NCBI GenBank assembly: GCA_020831825.1
Contig: JAFIFW010000010.1
Location: forward strand, 204,880-268,879
Length of the DNA stretch: 64,000 nucleotides
DNA from: Methylophaga sp.
GTDB lineage: Bacteria > Pseudomonadota > Gammaproteobacteria > Nitrosococcales > Methylophagaceae
Direction: 5' to 3'
Positions 35,199 through 45,982 of this stretch are shown one piece after another. Position 1 is the stretch's first letter. Every line of letters begins with the position of its first letter. The notes below the pieces were generated by a model, which was not told where the DNA came from, searched no databases, and was given only the letters and a program-made list of their open reading frames with translations. The position numbers were made by a program, and so were the translations under genes.

Positions 35199-36350
35199 CT
35201 AGCCCCAAATCAGCATCAACATGGCATCCAACAGACGACGCCACAGACTGCCTGCGGGTACATCCTGCATGGCCACCAGGGTTTGAGTGGCAATCACTTC
35301 ATTGTTCAATCGAATTTCAACTTCACCAAGCGCGCTACCGGCAGTCACTGGAGCGACGATGGGTGTTGTCAGATGACTGGTGGCTACAAGATTTTCATAT
35401 CTGCCACGAGGCACAAGCACGTGCAAAGGTTGCTGCACGCCGATGGCAAGCTCTTTTTCGCTACCTTTCCAGACACGGTTTTGCGTCACTACATGACCGG
35501 CTGGATATAACCGATGCGATTCAAAGAAGCGAAAGCCATAGTTGAGTAACTTGGAGGTTTCTTGTGCTCTGACATTTTCACTGCGTGTACCCAGTACCAC
35601 CGAAATAAGGCGCATATCACCACGTTTGGCTGAGGCAGCAAGGCAGTAGCCTGCGGCTTCGGTATGTCCGGTTTTCAGACCATCGACAGTTTCATCTCTC
35701 CACAGCAACCGGTTACGATTGTGCTGGGTGATGTTGTTATAGGTATATTCTTTTTCAGAGTACCAGCGGTAATACTCAGGAAAATTGCGAATCATCGCCG
35801 CAGCAAGTGTCGCGATGTCACGTGAGGTGGTGTACAAGTCCGGGTCAGGCAAACCGGTAGAGTTGGTATAGTTAGTATTGTGCATACCAAGCTTTTGAGC
35901 ATACTGATTCATCATCTGAGCAAACACTTCTTCGCTGCCAGCGACATGTTCTGCCAATGCGACAGCAGCATCGTTACCCGATTGAACGATCATGCCGCGC
36001 AACAGCGCTTCCACCGGTACACGGGTGTTCACTTCGATAAAGCTGCGAGAACCAACCATGCGCCAGGCCCGCTCACTGATAAGCACTTCATCCTCAAGTT
36101 TGACATTGCCTGAAGCAAGCTCGTTAAACAGCACATAAGAAGTCATCAGCTTGGTGATACTGGCAGGTGGCAGGCGTTCGTCCGCGTTACCTTCGACCAC
36201 TGGGATGCCACTATCAAAATCGACCAGAATGTATGATTTCGCAGCAATTTGTGGTGCAGCAGGGTTAGGCACAACAGGTGCTCCCGCAAAACTGGCTGAC
36301 AAGGGCAATATGACCATTGCAAGCAGAAGTGTCTGGATCTTTTTAATCAT
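35199..36350 (-). CDS. dacA: D-alanyl-D-alanine carboxypeptidase (PBP5/6 type)
   Basis: This 383-residue protein has a signal peptide and the three penicillin-binding motifs: S64-x2-K67 (SITK), S124-G-N126 and KTG (LKTGHTEAAG). A PBP5 C-terminal beta domain follows, then an amphipathic anchor helix (SLWRRLLDAMLMLIWG). It trims the terminal D-Ala of peptidoglycan stem peptides at the inner membrane. The start at 36350 precedes the signal peptide MIKKIQTLLLAMVILP; the longer frame adds 18 implausible residues. Confidence 0.95.
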   Translation of the reverse strand: MIKKIQTLLLAMVILPLSASFAGAPVVPNPAAPQIAAKSYILVDFDSGIPVVEGNADERLPPASITKLMTSYVLFNELASGNVKLEDEVLISERAWRMVGSRSFIEVNTRVPVEALLRGMIVQSGNDAAVALAEHVAGSEEVFAQMMNQYAQKLGMHNTNYTNSTGLPDPDLYTTSRDIATLAAAMIRNFPEYYRWYSEKEYTYNNITQHNRNRLLWRDETVDGLKTGHTEAAGYCLAASAKRGDMRLISVVLGTRSENVRAQETSKLLNYGFRFFESHRLYPAGHVVTQNRVWKGSEKELAIGVQQPLHVLVPRGRYENLVATSHLTTPIVAPVTAGSALGEVEIRLNNEVIATQTLVAMQDVPAGSLWRRLLDAMLMLIWG

Positions 36351-36375
36351 CTGACTCTCTCGAAAAAAACAAATA

Positions 36376-37230
36376 TTATTCAATGACAACCTGGGTCTCT
36401 GCAAAGCCCATACGTTTCAATTTGTCTGACAAAGCATCGCTTTGTTCAACACTGGCTAATGGTCCGATTCTGACCCGATAAACATCCCCCTGCGGGCGAG
36501 ACACCGGCTGGATTCTGACACTGTCAGAGATCTGTTGCTGCAATGAGGTTTTGACTTCCTGGGCGCGGCTCATCGTACTGAAAGCCCCCACTTGTACATA
36601 AACTCCCGCGTCCATAGGCGATGTTTGTGCGACTTTCTGAGGCTGTGGCTGTGCCTGAGTTTGTGTTTCGCTTGGTTGACGCGGTGTTGAAGAGCTAGTG
36701 CCACCCGGCGTGATGGCACGTACCTCGACCATGCCGGTGCCCTGCTCCTTGATGCCGAGTTTCACAGCAGCCGTGTATGACAAGTCGATAATTCGATCGC
36801 CAACAAACGGTCCACGATCATTGATTCTGACGATCACCTTACGACCATTTTCCAGATTGGTGACTTCTGCGTATGTCGGTAATGGCAATGTCTTATGCGC
36901 AGCGGTCATTGCGTACATATCGTAGGGCTCGCCACTTGATGTTCGACGGCCATGAAATTTTGTGCCATACCAAGAGGCAAGACCACGCTCTACATAACCT
37001 TCCGCTGAGGCTTTAGTGTAGTAGGTTTTTCCGAACACCTCATATGAGGGCATGTTGCCGTAGCGACTGAGCGGTTCCTGCCTGGGCACGGCATCCGGAA
37101 TGCTCGCAATATCAGGCACTTGAGACGGATGTGGCGCGCTGTCTTGCTGTTCTCTTTGCTGTGTCGTGCTACAGGCAAACAACATCAGCGTTGCCACTAT
37201 AACCAGGTTCGTTCTCAGGAAACGCTTCAT
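36376..37230 (-). CDS. rlpA: Septal ring lytic transglycosylase RlpA
   Basis: This 284-residue lipoprotein has the lipobox LFAC (Cys20). A double-psi beta-barrel RlpA domain (residues about 80-175; GLASWYGTKFHGRRTSSGEPYDMYAMTAAH with the catalytic region NDRGPFVGDRIIDLSYTAA) is followed by a Gln/Thr-rich linker and a C-terminal SPOR domain (VYVQVGAFSTMSRAQEVKTSL) that binds denuded glycan at the septum. It sits 3 bp after mltB in the cell-wall run. Confidence 0.95.
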   Translation of the reverse strand: MKRFLRTNLVIVATLMLFACSTTQQREQQDSAPHPSQVPDIASIPDAVPRQEPLSRYGNMPSYEVFGKTYYTKASAEGYVERGLASWYGTKFHGRRTSSGEPYDMYAMTAAHKTLPLPTYAEVTNLENGRKVIVRINDRGPFVGDRIIDLSYTAAVKLGIKEQGTGMVEVRAITPGGTSSSTPRQPSETQTQAQPQPQKVAQTSPMDAGVYVQVGAFSTMSRAQEVKTSLQQQISDSVRIQPVSRPQGDVYRVRIGPLASVEQSDALSDKLKRMGFAETQVVIE

Positions 37231-37233
37231 GCA

Positions 37234-38211
37234 TTATTTCTCATAGGCGTGACGAATTTCATTCGCCAGTTGATAAACCGCCATTGCATACATACGGCTG
37301 TGATTGTACCGGGTGATCGCATAGAAATTTTGTCTGCCGATCCAATATTCTTCCCCATCAACCTGCGTGAGTGAAAACAAGGTCAGTTTGTCATCACCGG
37401 GCGGCAAATCAGGCATATGGACATGCATTACGCGTAGCTCTTCACGACTGGTAGCTGGTTTAAGACCGCGTTCCAACAAGATCTGAGGAACATCACCCTC
37501 AAGCTCGGCTGGATGAACTACCGACTCACCGCGCACCCAGCCATGTACTTTCAGATAATTGGCAATACTGCCGACAGCATCTACCGGATTAGTCCAGATA
37601 TCCCGTTTACCGTCATTGCTGAAGTCAACCGCATACGCTCGGTAACTGCTTGGCATAAACTGCCCCAGACCCATTGCTCCGGCGTATGAACCGACAGGGT
37701 CAAGCCTTGACATTTGTTCCTCTTGCGTCAGCACCAGAAAATGTTTCAATTCAGAGCGGAAGAAAGGGCTTCTTGGTGGATAACGAAATGCCAGCGTAGA
37801 TAGTGCATCAATCACTCTAAAGCTACCCATATTGCCGCCGTAGTTAGTTTCTACACCGAGGATGGAGACGATAATTTCTGCCGGGACACCGTACTGCTGT
37901 TCAGCCTGCGCAAGTGTTTCTGCATTATTCTTCCAGAAGTTCACTCCGCCCTTAATACGAGCAGGCGTGATAAAAATATTACGATACTCATGCCATGGTC
38001 GAACCCGCTCAGCAGGTCGGGCTATGGCGTTGAGAATACTTTGCTTGACCTCAACCTGAGCAAACAGGTCAATCAGTTCATCGCGATCGAAGCCAAATTC
38101 GTCAACGACTTCATCAATAAACTGCTCGAGTTCCGGTAACTCGGGATTCAATTGGGCAGCTACAGGTAGAGCAAACATCAGTGCTGAGACTGCTATCAGG
38201 AGTTGTTTCAC
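37234..38211 (-). CDS. mltB: Membrane-bound lytic murein transglycosylase B
   Basis: This 325-residue protein has a signal sequence (MKQLLIAVSALMFALPVAA). Unlike E. coli MltB it has no lipobox cysteine, so it is probably soluble in the periplasm. The lytic transglycosylase domain shows the catalytic glutamate in IVSILGVETNYGGNMG and the hallmark YAGAMGLGQFMPSSYRAYAVDFSNDGKRDIW. It cleaves glycan strands to anhydro-muropeptides. It overlaps rodA by 4 bp. Confidence 0.94.
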   Translation of the reverse strand: MKQLLIAVSALMFALPVAAQLNPELPELEQFIDEVVDEFGFDRDELIDLFAQVEVKQSILNAIARPAERVRPWHEYRNIFITPARIKGGVNFWKNNAETLAQAEQQYGVPAEIIVSILGVETNYGGNMGSFRVIDALSTLAFRYPPRSPFFRSELKHFLVLTQEEQMSRLDPVGSYAGAMGLGQFMPSSYRAYAVDFSNDGKRDIWTNPVDAVGSIANYLKVHGWVRGESVVHPAELEGDVPQILLERGLKPATSREELRVMHVHMPDLPPGDDKLTLFSLTQVDGEEYWIGRQNFYAITRYNHSRMYAMAVYQLANEIRHAYEK

Positions 38212-39335
38212 GGTGACATCATCCTTCGGTGGGTGTGAACTGACATCAGGATACCGAAGCCAGCCAATAAGGTCACCATTGATGTGCCACCATAGCTGAT
38301 CAGCGGTAGCGGAACGCCAACCACAGGCAGCAACCCTGTGACCATCCCGACATTAACAAAGACATAGACCAAAAAAGTCAGCGAAATACTGCCTGCCAGC
38401 AAGCGAGCAAATGTTGTTTGTGCTTGGCCTGCAATATAGAGACCTCTGGCGGTGATCAGCAAGTACAGAGACAAAAGCAGACCAACCCCAATCAGACCGA
38501 ACTCCTCGGCCATGACGGCAAAAATGAAATCGGTTGATCGCTCTGGTAGAAACTCCAGGTGCGACTGAGTGCCTTGAAGCCAGCCACGACCGGTCAAACC
38601 ACCGCTGCCAATGGCAATTTTTGATTGAATGATGTGATAGCCGGCACCAAGCGGATCTGACTCAGGATTCATAAACGTTAAGACGCGGCGGCGCTGATAA
38701 TCGTGCATTAAAAGCCAAAGCACAGGTGCCGCAGCTGAGGCCAGAGCAAAAAATAAAATAATAACTTTCCATGAGATCCCCGCCAGGAAAATCACAATCA
38801 AACCTGATGAAGCTATCAACATGGCCGTTCCAAGATCAGGTTGCTTGGCAATCAAAAGTGTTGGAATTGCAATCATGACCAAAGCAACCAGCATTCTGAA
38901 AAAACTTGGTGGCAAAGGCCTTTCTGCGATATAGGCTGCGACTAGAATCGGTACTGCCAACTTCATGATTTCCGATGGTTGGAATCTGAAAAAACCAAGA
39001 TCCAGCCAACGTTGAGCACCTTTACCTACAACACCGAAGATTAGCACCGCCACCAACAAGGCTAAACCCGCCAAAAACAAGCCTGGAGCCCAACTTCGCA
39101 TCCGCTCTGGGTTGATTTGTGCTATCGCCAACATAACCAACAGAGCCGCCACCATGCGAATCATTTGCTTGACCAGCAAAGCGGTCTCCTGACCTCCCGA
39201 GCTATAAAGCACCAGCAGGCTAACCCCCATCAAAATCAACAAGCCCAACAACAACGGACCATCAATGTGGATATAGCGTAACCAGCCACCAAGGCTGGGC
39301 GGTTGTCTTCGTCGTGATTCACTAGTCAATATCAT
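38208..39335 (-). CDS. rodA: Peptidoglycan glycosyltransferase RodA (SEDS)
   Basis: This 375-residue SEDS protein has about ten TM helices and the motifs KQPDLGTAMLIASSG, RSTDFIFAVMAEEFGLIGV and the C-terminal PLPLISYGGTSMVTLLAGFGILMSV. It polymerises glycan strands for lateral wall growth together with PBP2. It overlaps mrdA by 14 bp and mltB by 4 bp, so the three are co-translated. Confidence 0.96.
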   Translation of the reverse strand: MILTSESRRRQPPSLGGWLRYIHIDGPLLLGLLILMGVSLLVLYSSGGQETALLVKQMIRMVAALLVMLAIAQINPERMRSWAPGLFLAGLALLVAVLIFGVVGKGAQRWLDLGFFRFQPSEIMKLAVPILVAAYIAERPLPPSFFRMLVALVMIAIPTLLIAKQPDLGTAMLIASSGLIVIFLAGISWKVIILFFALASAAAPVLWLLMHDYQRRRVLTFMNPESDPLGAGYHIIQSKIAIGSGGLTGRGWLQGTQSHLEFLPERSTDFIFAVMAEEFGLIGVGLLLSLYLLITARGLYIAGQAQTTFARLLAGSISLTFLVYVFVNVGMVTGLLPVVGVPLPLISYGGTSMVTLLAGFGILMSVHTHRRMMSP

Positions 39336-41199
39336 CGACTTCTATCTCTGGTTCTTTTTGCAAGCCAAAATGAACATCAATCAGTTTCCGTGCAATGGGT
39401 GCCGCTACTGAACTGCCACTACCACCATGTTCAACGATGATTGCAATGGCAATTTCCGGGTTATCTGCCGGTGCGAAAGCAACAAAAAGAGCATGATTGT
39501 GCAATCGTTTATCCAGACTATCAGCATCATACTTTTCATCTTGCCCCAGGCTGAATACTTGTGCTGTGCCGGTTTTTCCGGCAATTTCAAAAGGCAGATC
39601 CAGGCCAATTTGACGGGCGGTTCCACGCTCTCCGTGGACAGCTTCAATCATCGAATCGATGGTAGCTTCCCAGTTACGGCTTGAGACCACCGGCACAGGC
39701 TCTTCGGGCAATGCCGCTCTTAACTGCAGACGATCATCACCGGGCATCCGGCTGGCTCGTAATACCTGAGGCGTCATACCCGATCCGCGCATCGCCAGTA
39801 TTGCCGTTGCATGTGCCAGTTGTATTGGTGTCATTTGATTAAAACCTTGCCCGATACCTGAAATCAGTGTTTCACCGGGATACCAGGGTTCATTGTGAAA
39901 GGCGCGCTTCCACTCCCTCGATGGGGATAAACCTGTATTTTCTCCGGGGATATCGATACCTGTTCGCTGTCCAAAGCGAAATAAATCCAGAAACTGATGC
40001 AGACGGTCAATGCCGAGGTTATTGGACAAATCGTAGTAATAGATGTCACAAGACTGTGCCATTGCACTGGAAAAATTCATTTGCCCATGGCCTTGATGCC
40101 GCCAGCAGCGAAAACGATGAGTATGCCCGGGCAGAGAATACCAACCCGGACAAAAGGTACGGGTCTGTTCATTGACAACACCCATTTCAAGACCAGCCAA
40201 CCCGACAAAAGGCTTGAGCGTTGATCCCGGCGGGTAACGGCCTCTCAGTGCACGGTCGTATAAAGGCCGGTCTATGGAATCACGCAGCTCAGCATAATCT
40301 TTATTGCTAATGCCTGATATGAAAAGATTTGGGTCAAAGTCTGGTTTGCTGACCATCGCCAGAATGCCACCATTGCGTGGATCCATCACCACAACAGAGC
40401 CATTGTAGTCACCCAACACCTCTGCCGCGGTGCGTTGCAGGGTGATGTCCATGTTCAGATAAAGATCCTGGCCTGACTCGGCAGGCACACTCTGTAATTC
40501 ACGGACAATTCGTCCCTGCACATTAGTTTCCACATGCCGGTAGCCAACTGTGCCATGCAGCAAATCTTCATACTGCTTTTCTATGCCAGTCTTGCCGATG
40601 TGTAGCGTGCCCCTGTAGTTTTGACGATTAATGATCTGCATTTCACGTTCATTGATTCGTCCCACATAGCCGACCGAATGCGCGAAAAGATGACCATGCG
40701 GATAATGACGAATCAATCGCCCGACAACTTCAACACCGGGCAAACGATGTCGATGTACCGCAAATCGGGCAACTTCGTCCTCAGTCATCCGTAATCGAAG
40801 TGTTACTCCCTCAAAGCGTCGATGTTGCCGAAGTCGTTCACGGAAACGGCTGATATCTTCTTCTGTCAAATTCAACAATGTGGTCAGCATTGCCAGCGTG
40901 GCCTCCATATCGACCACTTTTTCCGGCACAACTTCCAGACTGAAAGTCGGCACATTTTCCGCGAGGATGACTCCGTTTCGATCAAAAATCAGACCTCGTT
41001 GCGGAGGCAGTGGCTCGATTGAGATCCGGTTACGATTGGAAAGTGCTTCGAAGTGCTCATGCTCATAAACTTGCAAGATAACAAGGCGCACCATTACCGC
41101 GCTGAACAGCAAGGCCGAAAAGACTCCGGCAAATATCAATCTGCTGTTGATAAGCCGATATTCAGAGATATGATCTTTGAATGTTTGCCAAGGCGTCAT
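39322..41199 (-). CDS. mrdA: Penicillin-binding protein 2
   Basis: This 625-residue class B PBP has an N-terminal TM anchor (residues about 22-42), a dimerisation/pedestal domain, and a transpeptidase domain with the catalytic serine in PGSTLKP, SCD in AQSCDIYYYDL and KTGTAQVFS. It crosslinks peptidoglycan during elongation in complex with RodA and MreC. It follows mreD by 7 bp. Length is normal for the family. Confidence 0.97.
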   Translation of the reverse strand: MTPWQTFKDHISEYRLINSRLIFAGVFSALLFSAVMVRLVILQVYEHEHFEALSNRNRISIEPLPPQRGLIFDRNGVILAENVPTFSLEVVPEKVVDMEATLAMLTTLLNLTEEDISRFRERLRQHRRFEGVTLRLRMTEDEVARFAVHRHRLPGVEVVGRLIRHYPHGHLFAHSVGYVGRINEREMQIINRQNYRGTLHIGKTGIEKQYEDLLHGTVGYRHVETNVQGRIVRELQSVPAESGQDLYLNMDITLQRTAAEVLGDYNGSVVVMDPRNGGILAMVSKPDFDPNLFISGISNKDYAELRDSIDRPLYDRALRGRYPPGSTLKPFVGLAGLEMGVVNEQTRTFCPGWYSLPGHTHRFRCWRHQGHGQMNFSSAMAQSCDIYYYDLSNNLGIDRLHQFLDLFRFGQRTGIDIPGENTGLSPSREWKRAFHNEPWYPGETLISGIGQGFNQMTPIQLAHATAILAMRGSGMTPQVLRASRMPGDDRLQLRAALPEEPVPVVSSRNWEATIDSMIEAVHGERGTARQIGLDLPFEIAGKTGTAQVFSLGQDEKYDADSLDKRLHNHALFVAFAPADNPEIAIAIIVEHGGSGSSVAAPIARKLIDVHFGLQKEPEIEVDDID

Positions 41200-41206
41200 G
41201 CCAGCC

Positions 41207-41686
41207 TCAGCTCACTTGAAAGGTACGGCGGGTTTTACGCAAAAGCGCATAGACCACTGGCCAGACAAGTGTGCTGGTCACCGCAGGCATCCAGACCTGC
41301 CACTGATGTGGCATCGATGATGCCAGCAGTAAAATTAACTGCACGATCATCACCAGCGACAGAATCGTTAAGGCCTGTTGCCAAAGTGGATATTGCCTGA
41401 GCTGCAAATGAAAACGGGCCACTAAGAATACAATCAGCGCATAGGCAAAAGCATGCACACCAAGTGTCGTGCCACTTAACGCATCCATCAGGATGCCAAC
41501 AAACCAGGCAACACCAATACTGACGCGCTGTGGCAATGCCATAGCCCAGTAAATCAGAAACATCCCCAACCACTCAGGCCGAGCAAATCGTAATATTTCA
41601 GGCAATGGAATAATCATCAAAATCAGCGCCAGCAGCAAGCTGAACCAGATGACACTGATATTTCTTCCCGGAGCTGTTGTTGCCAT
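41207..41686 (-). CDS. mreD: Rod shape-determining protein MreD
   Basis: This 159-residue protein has five to six predicted TM helices and the family block PEWLGMFLIYWAMALPQRVSIGVAWFVGILMDALSGTTLGVHAFAY. It is an inner-membrane part of the elongasome. Its start overlaps the mreC stop by one base, so translation is coupled to mreC. Confidence 0.93.
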   Translation of the reverse strand: MATTAPGRNISVIWFSLLLALILMIIPLPEILRFARPEWLGMFLIYWAMALPQRVSIGVAWFVGILMDALSGTTLGVHAFAYALIVFLVARFHLQLRQYPLWQQALTILSLVMIVQLILLLASSMPHQWQVWMPAVTSTLVWPVVYALLRKTRRTFQVS

Positions 41687-42591
41687 TACTGAAGACCTCC
41701 GGCCTCGATCTCTTCGATACCGAGAAACTCAGGCATTTCGACTGATGGCTCAGGCAAGTCAAACTCGATTCTTTCACCCGGCAATACCAGCATGACCTCA
41801 CGACTGGTGCCCAAATTGGCAGCCGGGCTGATGGCGATTTCGGCAAAGGGTTTACCAGCAGGAAAGCTTACTTCTGTAACAACACCGACTGGATACCCAG
41901 TCGGAAAAATGCCGCCCAGACCAGATGTCACCACCAAATCACCAACTCTGACATCTGCATTATGAGGCATGTAGTCCATTTTCAACTGCTCACTCGGCCC
42001 TCTGCCAAACACCACTCCTCGCAGTCCGTTGCGGTTTATTTGAACCGGAATACTGTGATTCGGATCGGTTAATAAGACGACCCGACTGGAAAACAGACTG
42101 ACTTCTGATACCTGCCCCATCACACCATGAGCGTCTAGTACCGGCTGACCGACATAGACACCAAAGCGTTGGCCCTTGTCCAGGATGACTTGCTGTGAGA
42201 ATGGATCGGAATCTACTGCCAGCAATTCTGCAATCTGAATTCGCTCTTGCAGTCGAAATGAGGATCCCAACAATTCCCGCAAGCGCAGATTTTCCCGCTC
42301 AAGTGCTTGTAAACGCTGCAATCTGGCACTCATCAGCTGTTGACTGGCTTCAAGCACCCTGATTCGTTCCTGTAACTGCTCACGATCCTGAAAAAAAGTC
42401 GACAGCCACGTCGCAAAGTCCGCCGGTAATGCTGCGGTGACCTGAACCGGATAAACCACTGAGGAAATCAAGCTTCTGACCTGACCAAAGTAATCAAGCC
42501 GGTCATCCATGATGTACAGCGTCAAGGATGCAATGACCGCGAAAAACATGCGGGTGCTGAGTGATGGTGCATGGGCGAATAACGGTTTAAT
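41686..42591 (-). CDS. mreC: Rod shape-determining protein MreC, probable AUU start
   Basis: MreC is a periplasmic elongasome scaffold, with one TM helix, a coiled coil (about residues 65-110, ERIRVLEASQQLMSARLQRL) and beta domains (GVYVGQPVLDAHGVMGQV, TSGLGGIFPTGYPVG). The first ATG in frame (42549) would give 287 residues, but the frame upstream encodes I-KPLFAHAPSLSTR, matching the conserved MreC start MKP(L/I)F-x2-GPSL. No ATG, GTG or TTG lies between this and the stop at 42625-42627. ATT at 42589-42591, with GGA eight bases upstream, is therefore the likely start (301 aa). A terminator-like hairpin sits just before it. Confidence 0.9.
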   Translation of the reverse strand: MKPLFAHAPSLSTRMFFAVIASLTLYIMDDRLDYFGQVRSLISSVVYPVQVTAALPADFATWLSTFFQDREQLQERIRVLEASQQLMSARLQRLQALERENLRLRELLGSSFRLQERIQIAELLAVDSDPFSQQVILDKGQRFGVYVGQPVLDAHGVMGQVSEVSLFSSRVVLLTDPNHSIPVQINRNGLRGVVFGRGPSEQLKMDYMPHNADVRVGDLVVTSGLGGIFPTGYPVGVVTEVSFPAGKPFAEIAISPAANLGTSREVMLVLPGERIEFDLPEPSVEMPEFLGIEEIEAGGLQ

Positions 42592-42605
42592 GGCTATGTT
42601 CCACG

Positions 42606-42634
42606 AAAAAAACTGCCCAGTCTGTCAGCAGGGC
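42606..42634 (-). terminator. Attenuator-like hairpin between mreB and mreC
   Basis: On the minus strand, GCCC...GGGC (42615-42634, with inner CTG/CAG pairing) is followed by a run of seven T (42606-42612). It has the shape of an intrinsic terminator and lies about 14 bases before the proposed mreC start. It would leave mreB mainly monocistronic with partial read-through. Confidence 0.55.
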
Positions 42635-42715
42635 CTGCTTGACTTTCATTGCCATCAGCAATGAACCATTCCGGAATAAATGGATGCTGATAAAGGGTCA
42701 CCCCGGAAAAGCTTT

Positions 42716-43777
<1,062 letters not shown>

Positions 43778-43897
43778 CTAATAGGGGTAAAATGCGTACT
43801 TTAGCAATGCTCTGGTCTGTTGGGCAAGCGACGAATGATTTAAACTTGCAGACTTTTGCACAGAATGATTTACCAACATCAATCTTCGGGACTATCA

Positions 43898-44185
43898 ATG
43901 AGTTTGAATAAAAGCGATGTAGAGAAAATTGCTCACCTTGCACGGTTGACTATAGATGAGGCTGACGTGGCTGACTATGCACGTGATCTCAACAACATTC
44001 TTAATCTGGTTGAACAGATGGGCGCAGCTGACACCGCTGAAGTGAGCCCGATGGCACACCCTCTGGATGCTCATCAGCGCCTGCGCCCTGACATCGTCAC
44101 TGAGCATGATCAGCGAGAATTATTCCAATCGATCGCACCAGAGACAGAAGCCGGTGTTTATCTGGTTCCCAAAGTCATTGAATAA
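43898..44185 (+). CDS. gatC: Asp-tRNA(Asn)/Glu-tRNA(Gln) amidotransferase subunit GatC
   Basis: This 95-residue GatC begins [21 protein letters not shown] and ends with [18 protein letters not shown], both family-typical. It holds GatA and GatB together. The start at 43898 gives the normal length; upstream ATGs in frame would add residues in the promoter area. It lies 14 bp before gatA and is divergent from mreB, as in pseudomonads. Confidence 0.96.
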   Translation: MSLNKSDVEKIAHLARLTIDEADVADYARDLNNILNLVEQMGAADTAEVSPMAHPLDAHQRLRPDIVTEHDQRELFQSIAPETEAGVYLVPKVIE

Positions 44186-44199
44186 CTACAGGCCCCGAC

Positions 44200-45654
44200 A
44201 TGCATAACAAGACGCTTTCCGAACTATCTGAAATGTTACACAAAGGCGAGGTCACCAGTGTTGAGCTGACTCGTCACTTTCTGGACCGTATCAAAGCCCA
44301 CAACACCGAATTGAATGCCTTCATCAGCGTTTGCGAAGAGAGTGCTTTGGCACAAGCCGCTGCTGCCGATGAACAACTGAAAAACAAAACAGCCGGCAAA
44401 TTAACCGGCATTCCGATGGCGCATAAAGACATCTTTTGCACCAAGGGCGTCCGCACCAGCTGCGCTTCAAAGATGCTTGATAGCTTTGTTTCGCCTTACG
44501 ATGCCACTGTGGTCGAAAAAATCGCCGCCAGCGGTATGGTGATGCTCGGTAAAACCAATATGGATGAGTTTGCTATGGGCTCATCCAACGAAACCAGTTA
44601 CTACGGTCCGGTGAAAAACCCCTGGGACACTGATCGCGTTCCCGGTGGTTCATCTGGGGGATCAGCAGCCGCTGTTGCCGCACGTCTGGCGCCAATTGCG
44701 ACGGGTACCGATACCGGGGGTTCCATTCGCCAACCTTCATCACTGTGTAACTTGACCGGCTTGAAACCAACCTACGGCCGAATCTCTCGCTACGGCATGA
44801 TTGCCTTTGCCTCAAGCCTTGACCAGGCAGGTCCAATGGCAGCAAATGCCGAAGATGCCGCCCTGCTGATGAATGCCATGTCCGGGTTTGATGAACGTGA
44901 CTCGACCAGTGTCGAGCGTGAAGTGCCAGATTACACCGCCACGCTGAATGATTCATTGGAAGGTCTGCGTATTGGCTTGCCAAAAGAATATTTTGGCGAA
45001 GGCTTGGACCCACAGGTTGCAGCCACCATCGAAACAGCCATCAAAGAGTTTGAAAAACTTGGCGCGACCATCAAAGAAATCAGCCTGCCCAATACTCATT
45101 TGGCGGTTCCAACTTACTACGTAGTGGCACCTGCGGAGTGTTCATCAAACCTGTCTCGCATGGATGGCGTTCGCTTCGGTCATCGAGCTGAAAATCCGAG
45201 AGATCTGCAGGATCTATATCAGCGTTCACGTTCTGAAGGTTTTGGCGCTGAAGTCAAACGTCGCATCATGATTGGCACTTATGTTTTGTCTGCCGGTTAC
45301 TACGACGCCTATTACCTGAAAGCACAACAATGTCGCCGCCTGATTAGTGATGAATTCCAGCAAGCATTTAACGAAGTGGATGTCATCATGGGGCCAACAG
45401 CGCCAACCACAGCATTCAAACTGGGCGAAAAAACCGATGATCCGGTTGCAATGTACCTTGCTGACATCTACACCATCAGTACCAACTTGGCCGGCTTGCC
45501 GGGCATGTCGATTCCTGCGGGTTTTGCCGAAGGACTTCCGACCGGTTTGCAAATCATCGGCAATTACTTTGACGAAGGCCGACTGCTCAATATTGCCCAT
45601 CGTTACCAACAGGTCACCAACTGGCACAAGCAAGTACCAGCAGCGTTTGCCTGA
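44200..45654 (+). CDS. gatA: Asp-tRNA(Asn)/Glu-tRNA(Gln) amidotransferase subunit GatA
   Basis: This 484-residue amidase-signature enzyme has the Ser-cisSer-Lys triad: K in [10 protein letters not shown], serines in [15 protein letters not shown] and [11 protein letters not shown]. It releases ammonia from glutamine to amidate mischarged tRNA with GatB. The usual third gene gatB does not follow: a strong terminator stands 8 bp after the stop and then a repeat region and an unrelated gene. gatB must be elsewhere in the genome or absent. Confidence 0.97.
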   Translation: MHNKTLSELSEMLHKGEVTSVELTRHFLDRIKAHNTELNAFISVCEESALAQAAAADEQLKNKTAGKLTGIPMAHKDIFCTKGVRTSCASKMLDSFVSPYDATVVEKIAASGMVMLGKTNMDEFAMGSSNETSYYGPVKNPWDTDRVPGGSSGGSAAAVAARLAPIATGTDTGGSIRQPSSLCNLTGLKPTYGRISRYGMIAFASSLDQAGPMAANAEDAALLMNAMSGFDERDSTSVEREVPDYTATLNDSLEGLRIGLPKEYFGEGLDPQVAATIETAIKEFEKLGATIKEISLPNTHLAVPTYYVVAPAECSSNLSRMDGVRFGHRAENPRDLQDLYQRSRSEGFGAEVKRRIMIGTYVLSAGYYDAYYLKAQQCRRLISDEFQQAFNEVDVIMGPTAPTTAFKLGEKTDDPVAMYLADIYTISTNLAGLPGMSIPAGFAEGLPTGLQIIGNYFDEGRLLNIAHRYQQVTNWHKQVPAAFA

Positions 45655-45662
45655 TTCACTCT

Positions 45663-45686
45663 AAAGGGGCTTCGGCCCCTTTTTTT
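45663..45686 (+). terminator. Intrinsic terminator after gatA
   Basis: AAAGGGGC and GCCCCTTT form an eight-pair stem (45663-45670 with 45675-45682) closed by a UUCG tetraloop and followed by a T run. It ends the gatC-gatA unit. Confidence 0.92.
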
Positions 45687-45706
45687 CTTTAGGCTGCTTT
45701 ATAGCT

Positions 45707-45890
45707 ATCCGCAGATTACGCAGATTATGAGTCGAGCTCATGTCACGAGGACTATGAATGCTGAATTTCTAGCGCTGCATGCGATATTTCAGTTTCTCGA
45801 ACTGGTTTTTGTATCTGATTCACAGAGCTCGCAAGGTTCAGCGAAAACATAGCTGTTTTTCAATCTGTGTCATCTGCGTAATCTTCGGAT
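45707..45890. repeat. Inverted-repeat-bounded element in the gatA-alsS gap
   Basis: ATCCGCAGATTACGCAGAT (45707-45725) is mirrored by ATCTGCGTAATCTTCGGAT (45872-45890), 18 of 19 bases complementary. The 184-bp unit encodes no recognisable protein and looks like a small MITE- or REPIN-like element. The rest of the 328-bp gap holds the gatA terminator and the leader of the next gene. Confidence 0.6.
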
Positions 45891-45982
45891 GATCACAAGC
45901 ACTTTGCTGAACCAACAACATCCACCAGCATGGCAATCTGCTATGATTTCGGTCAGATTTTACATCCTGAGGAAGCACCTGC

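Noticed and set aside
45687..45982. tRNA or small RNA gene in the gatA-alsS gap
   Set aside because: No cloverleaf or CCA end could be folded; the inverted repeat explains the visible structure.
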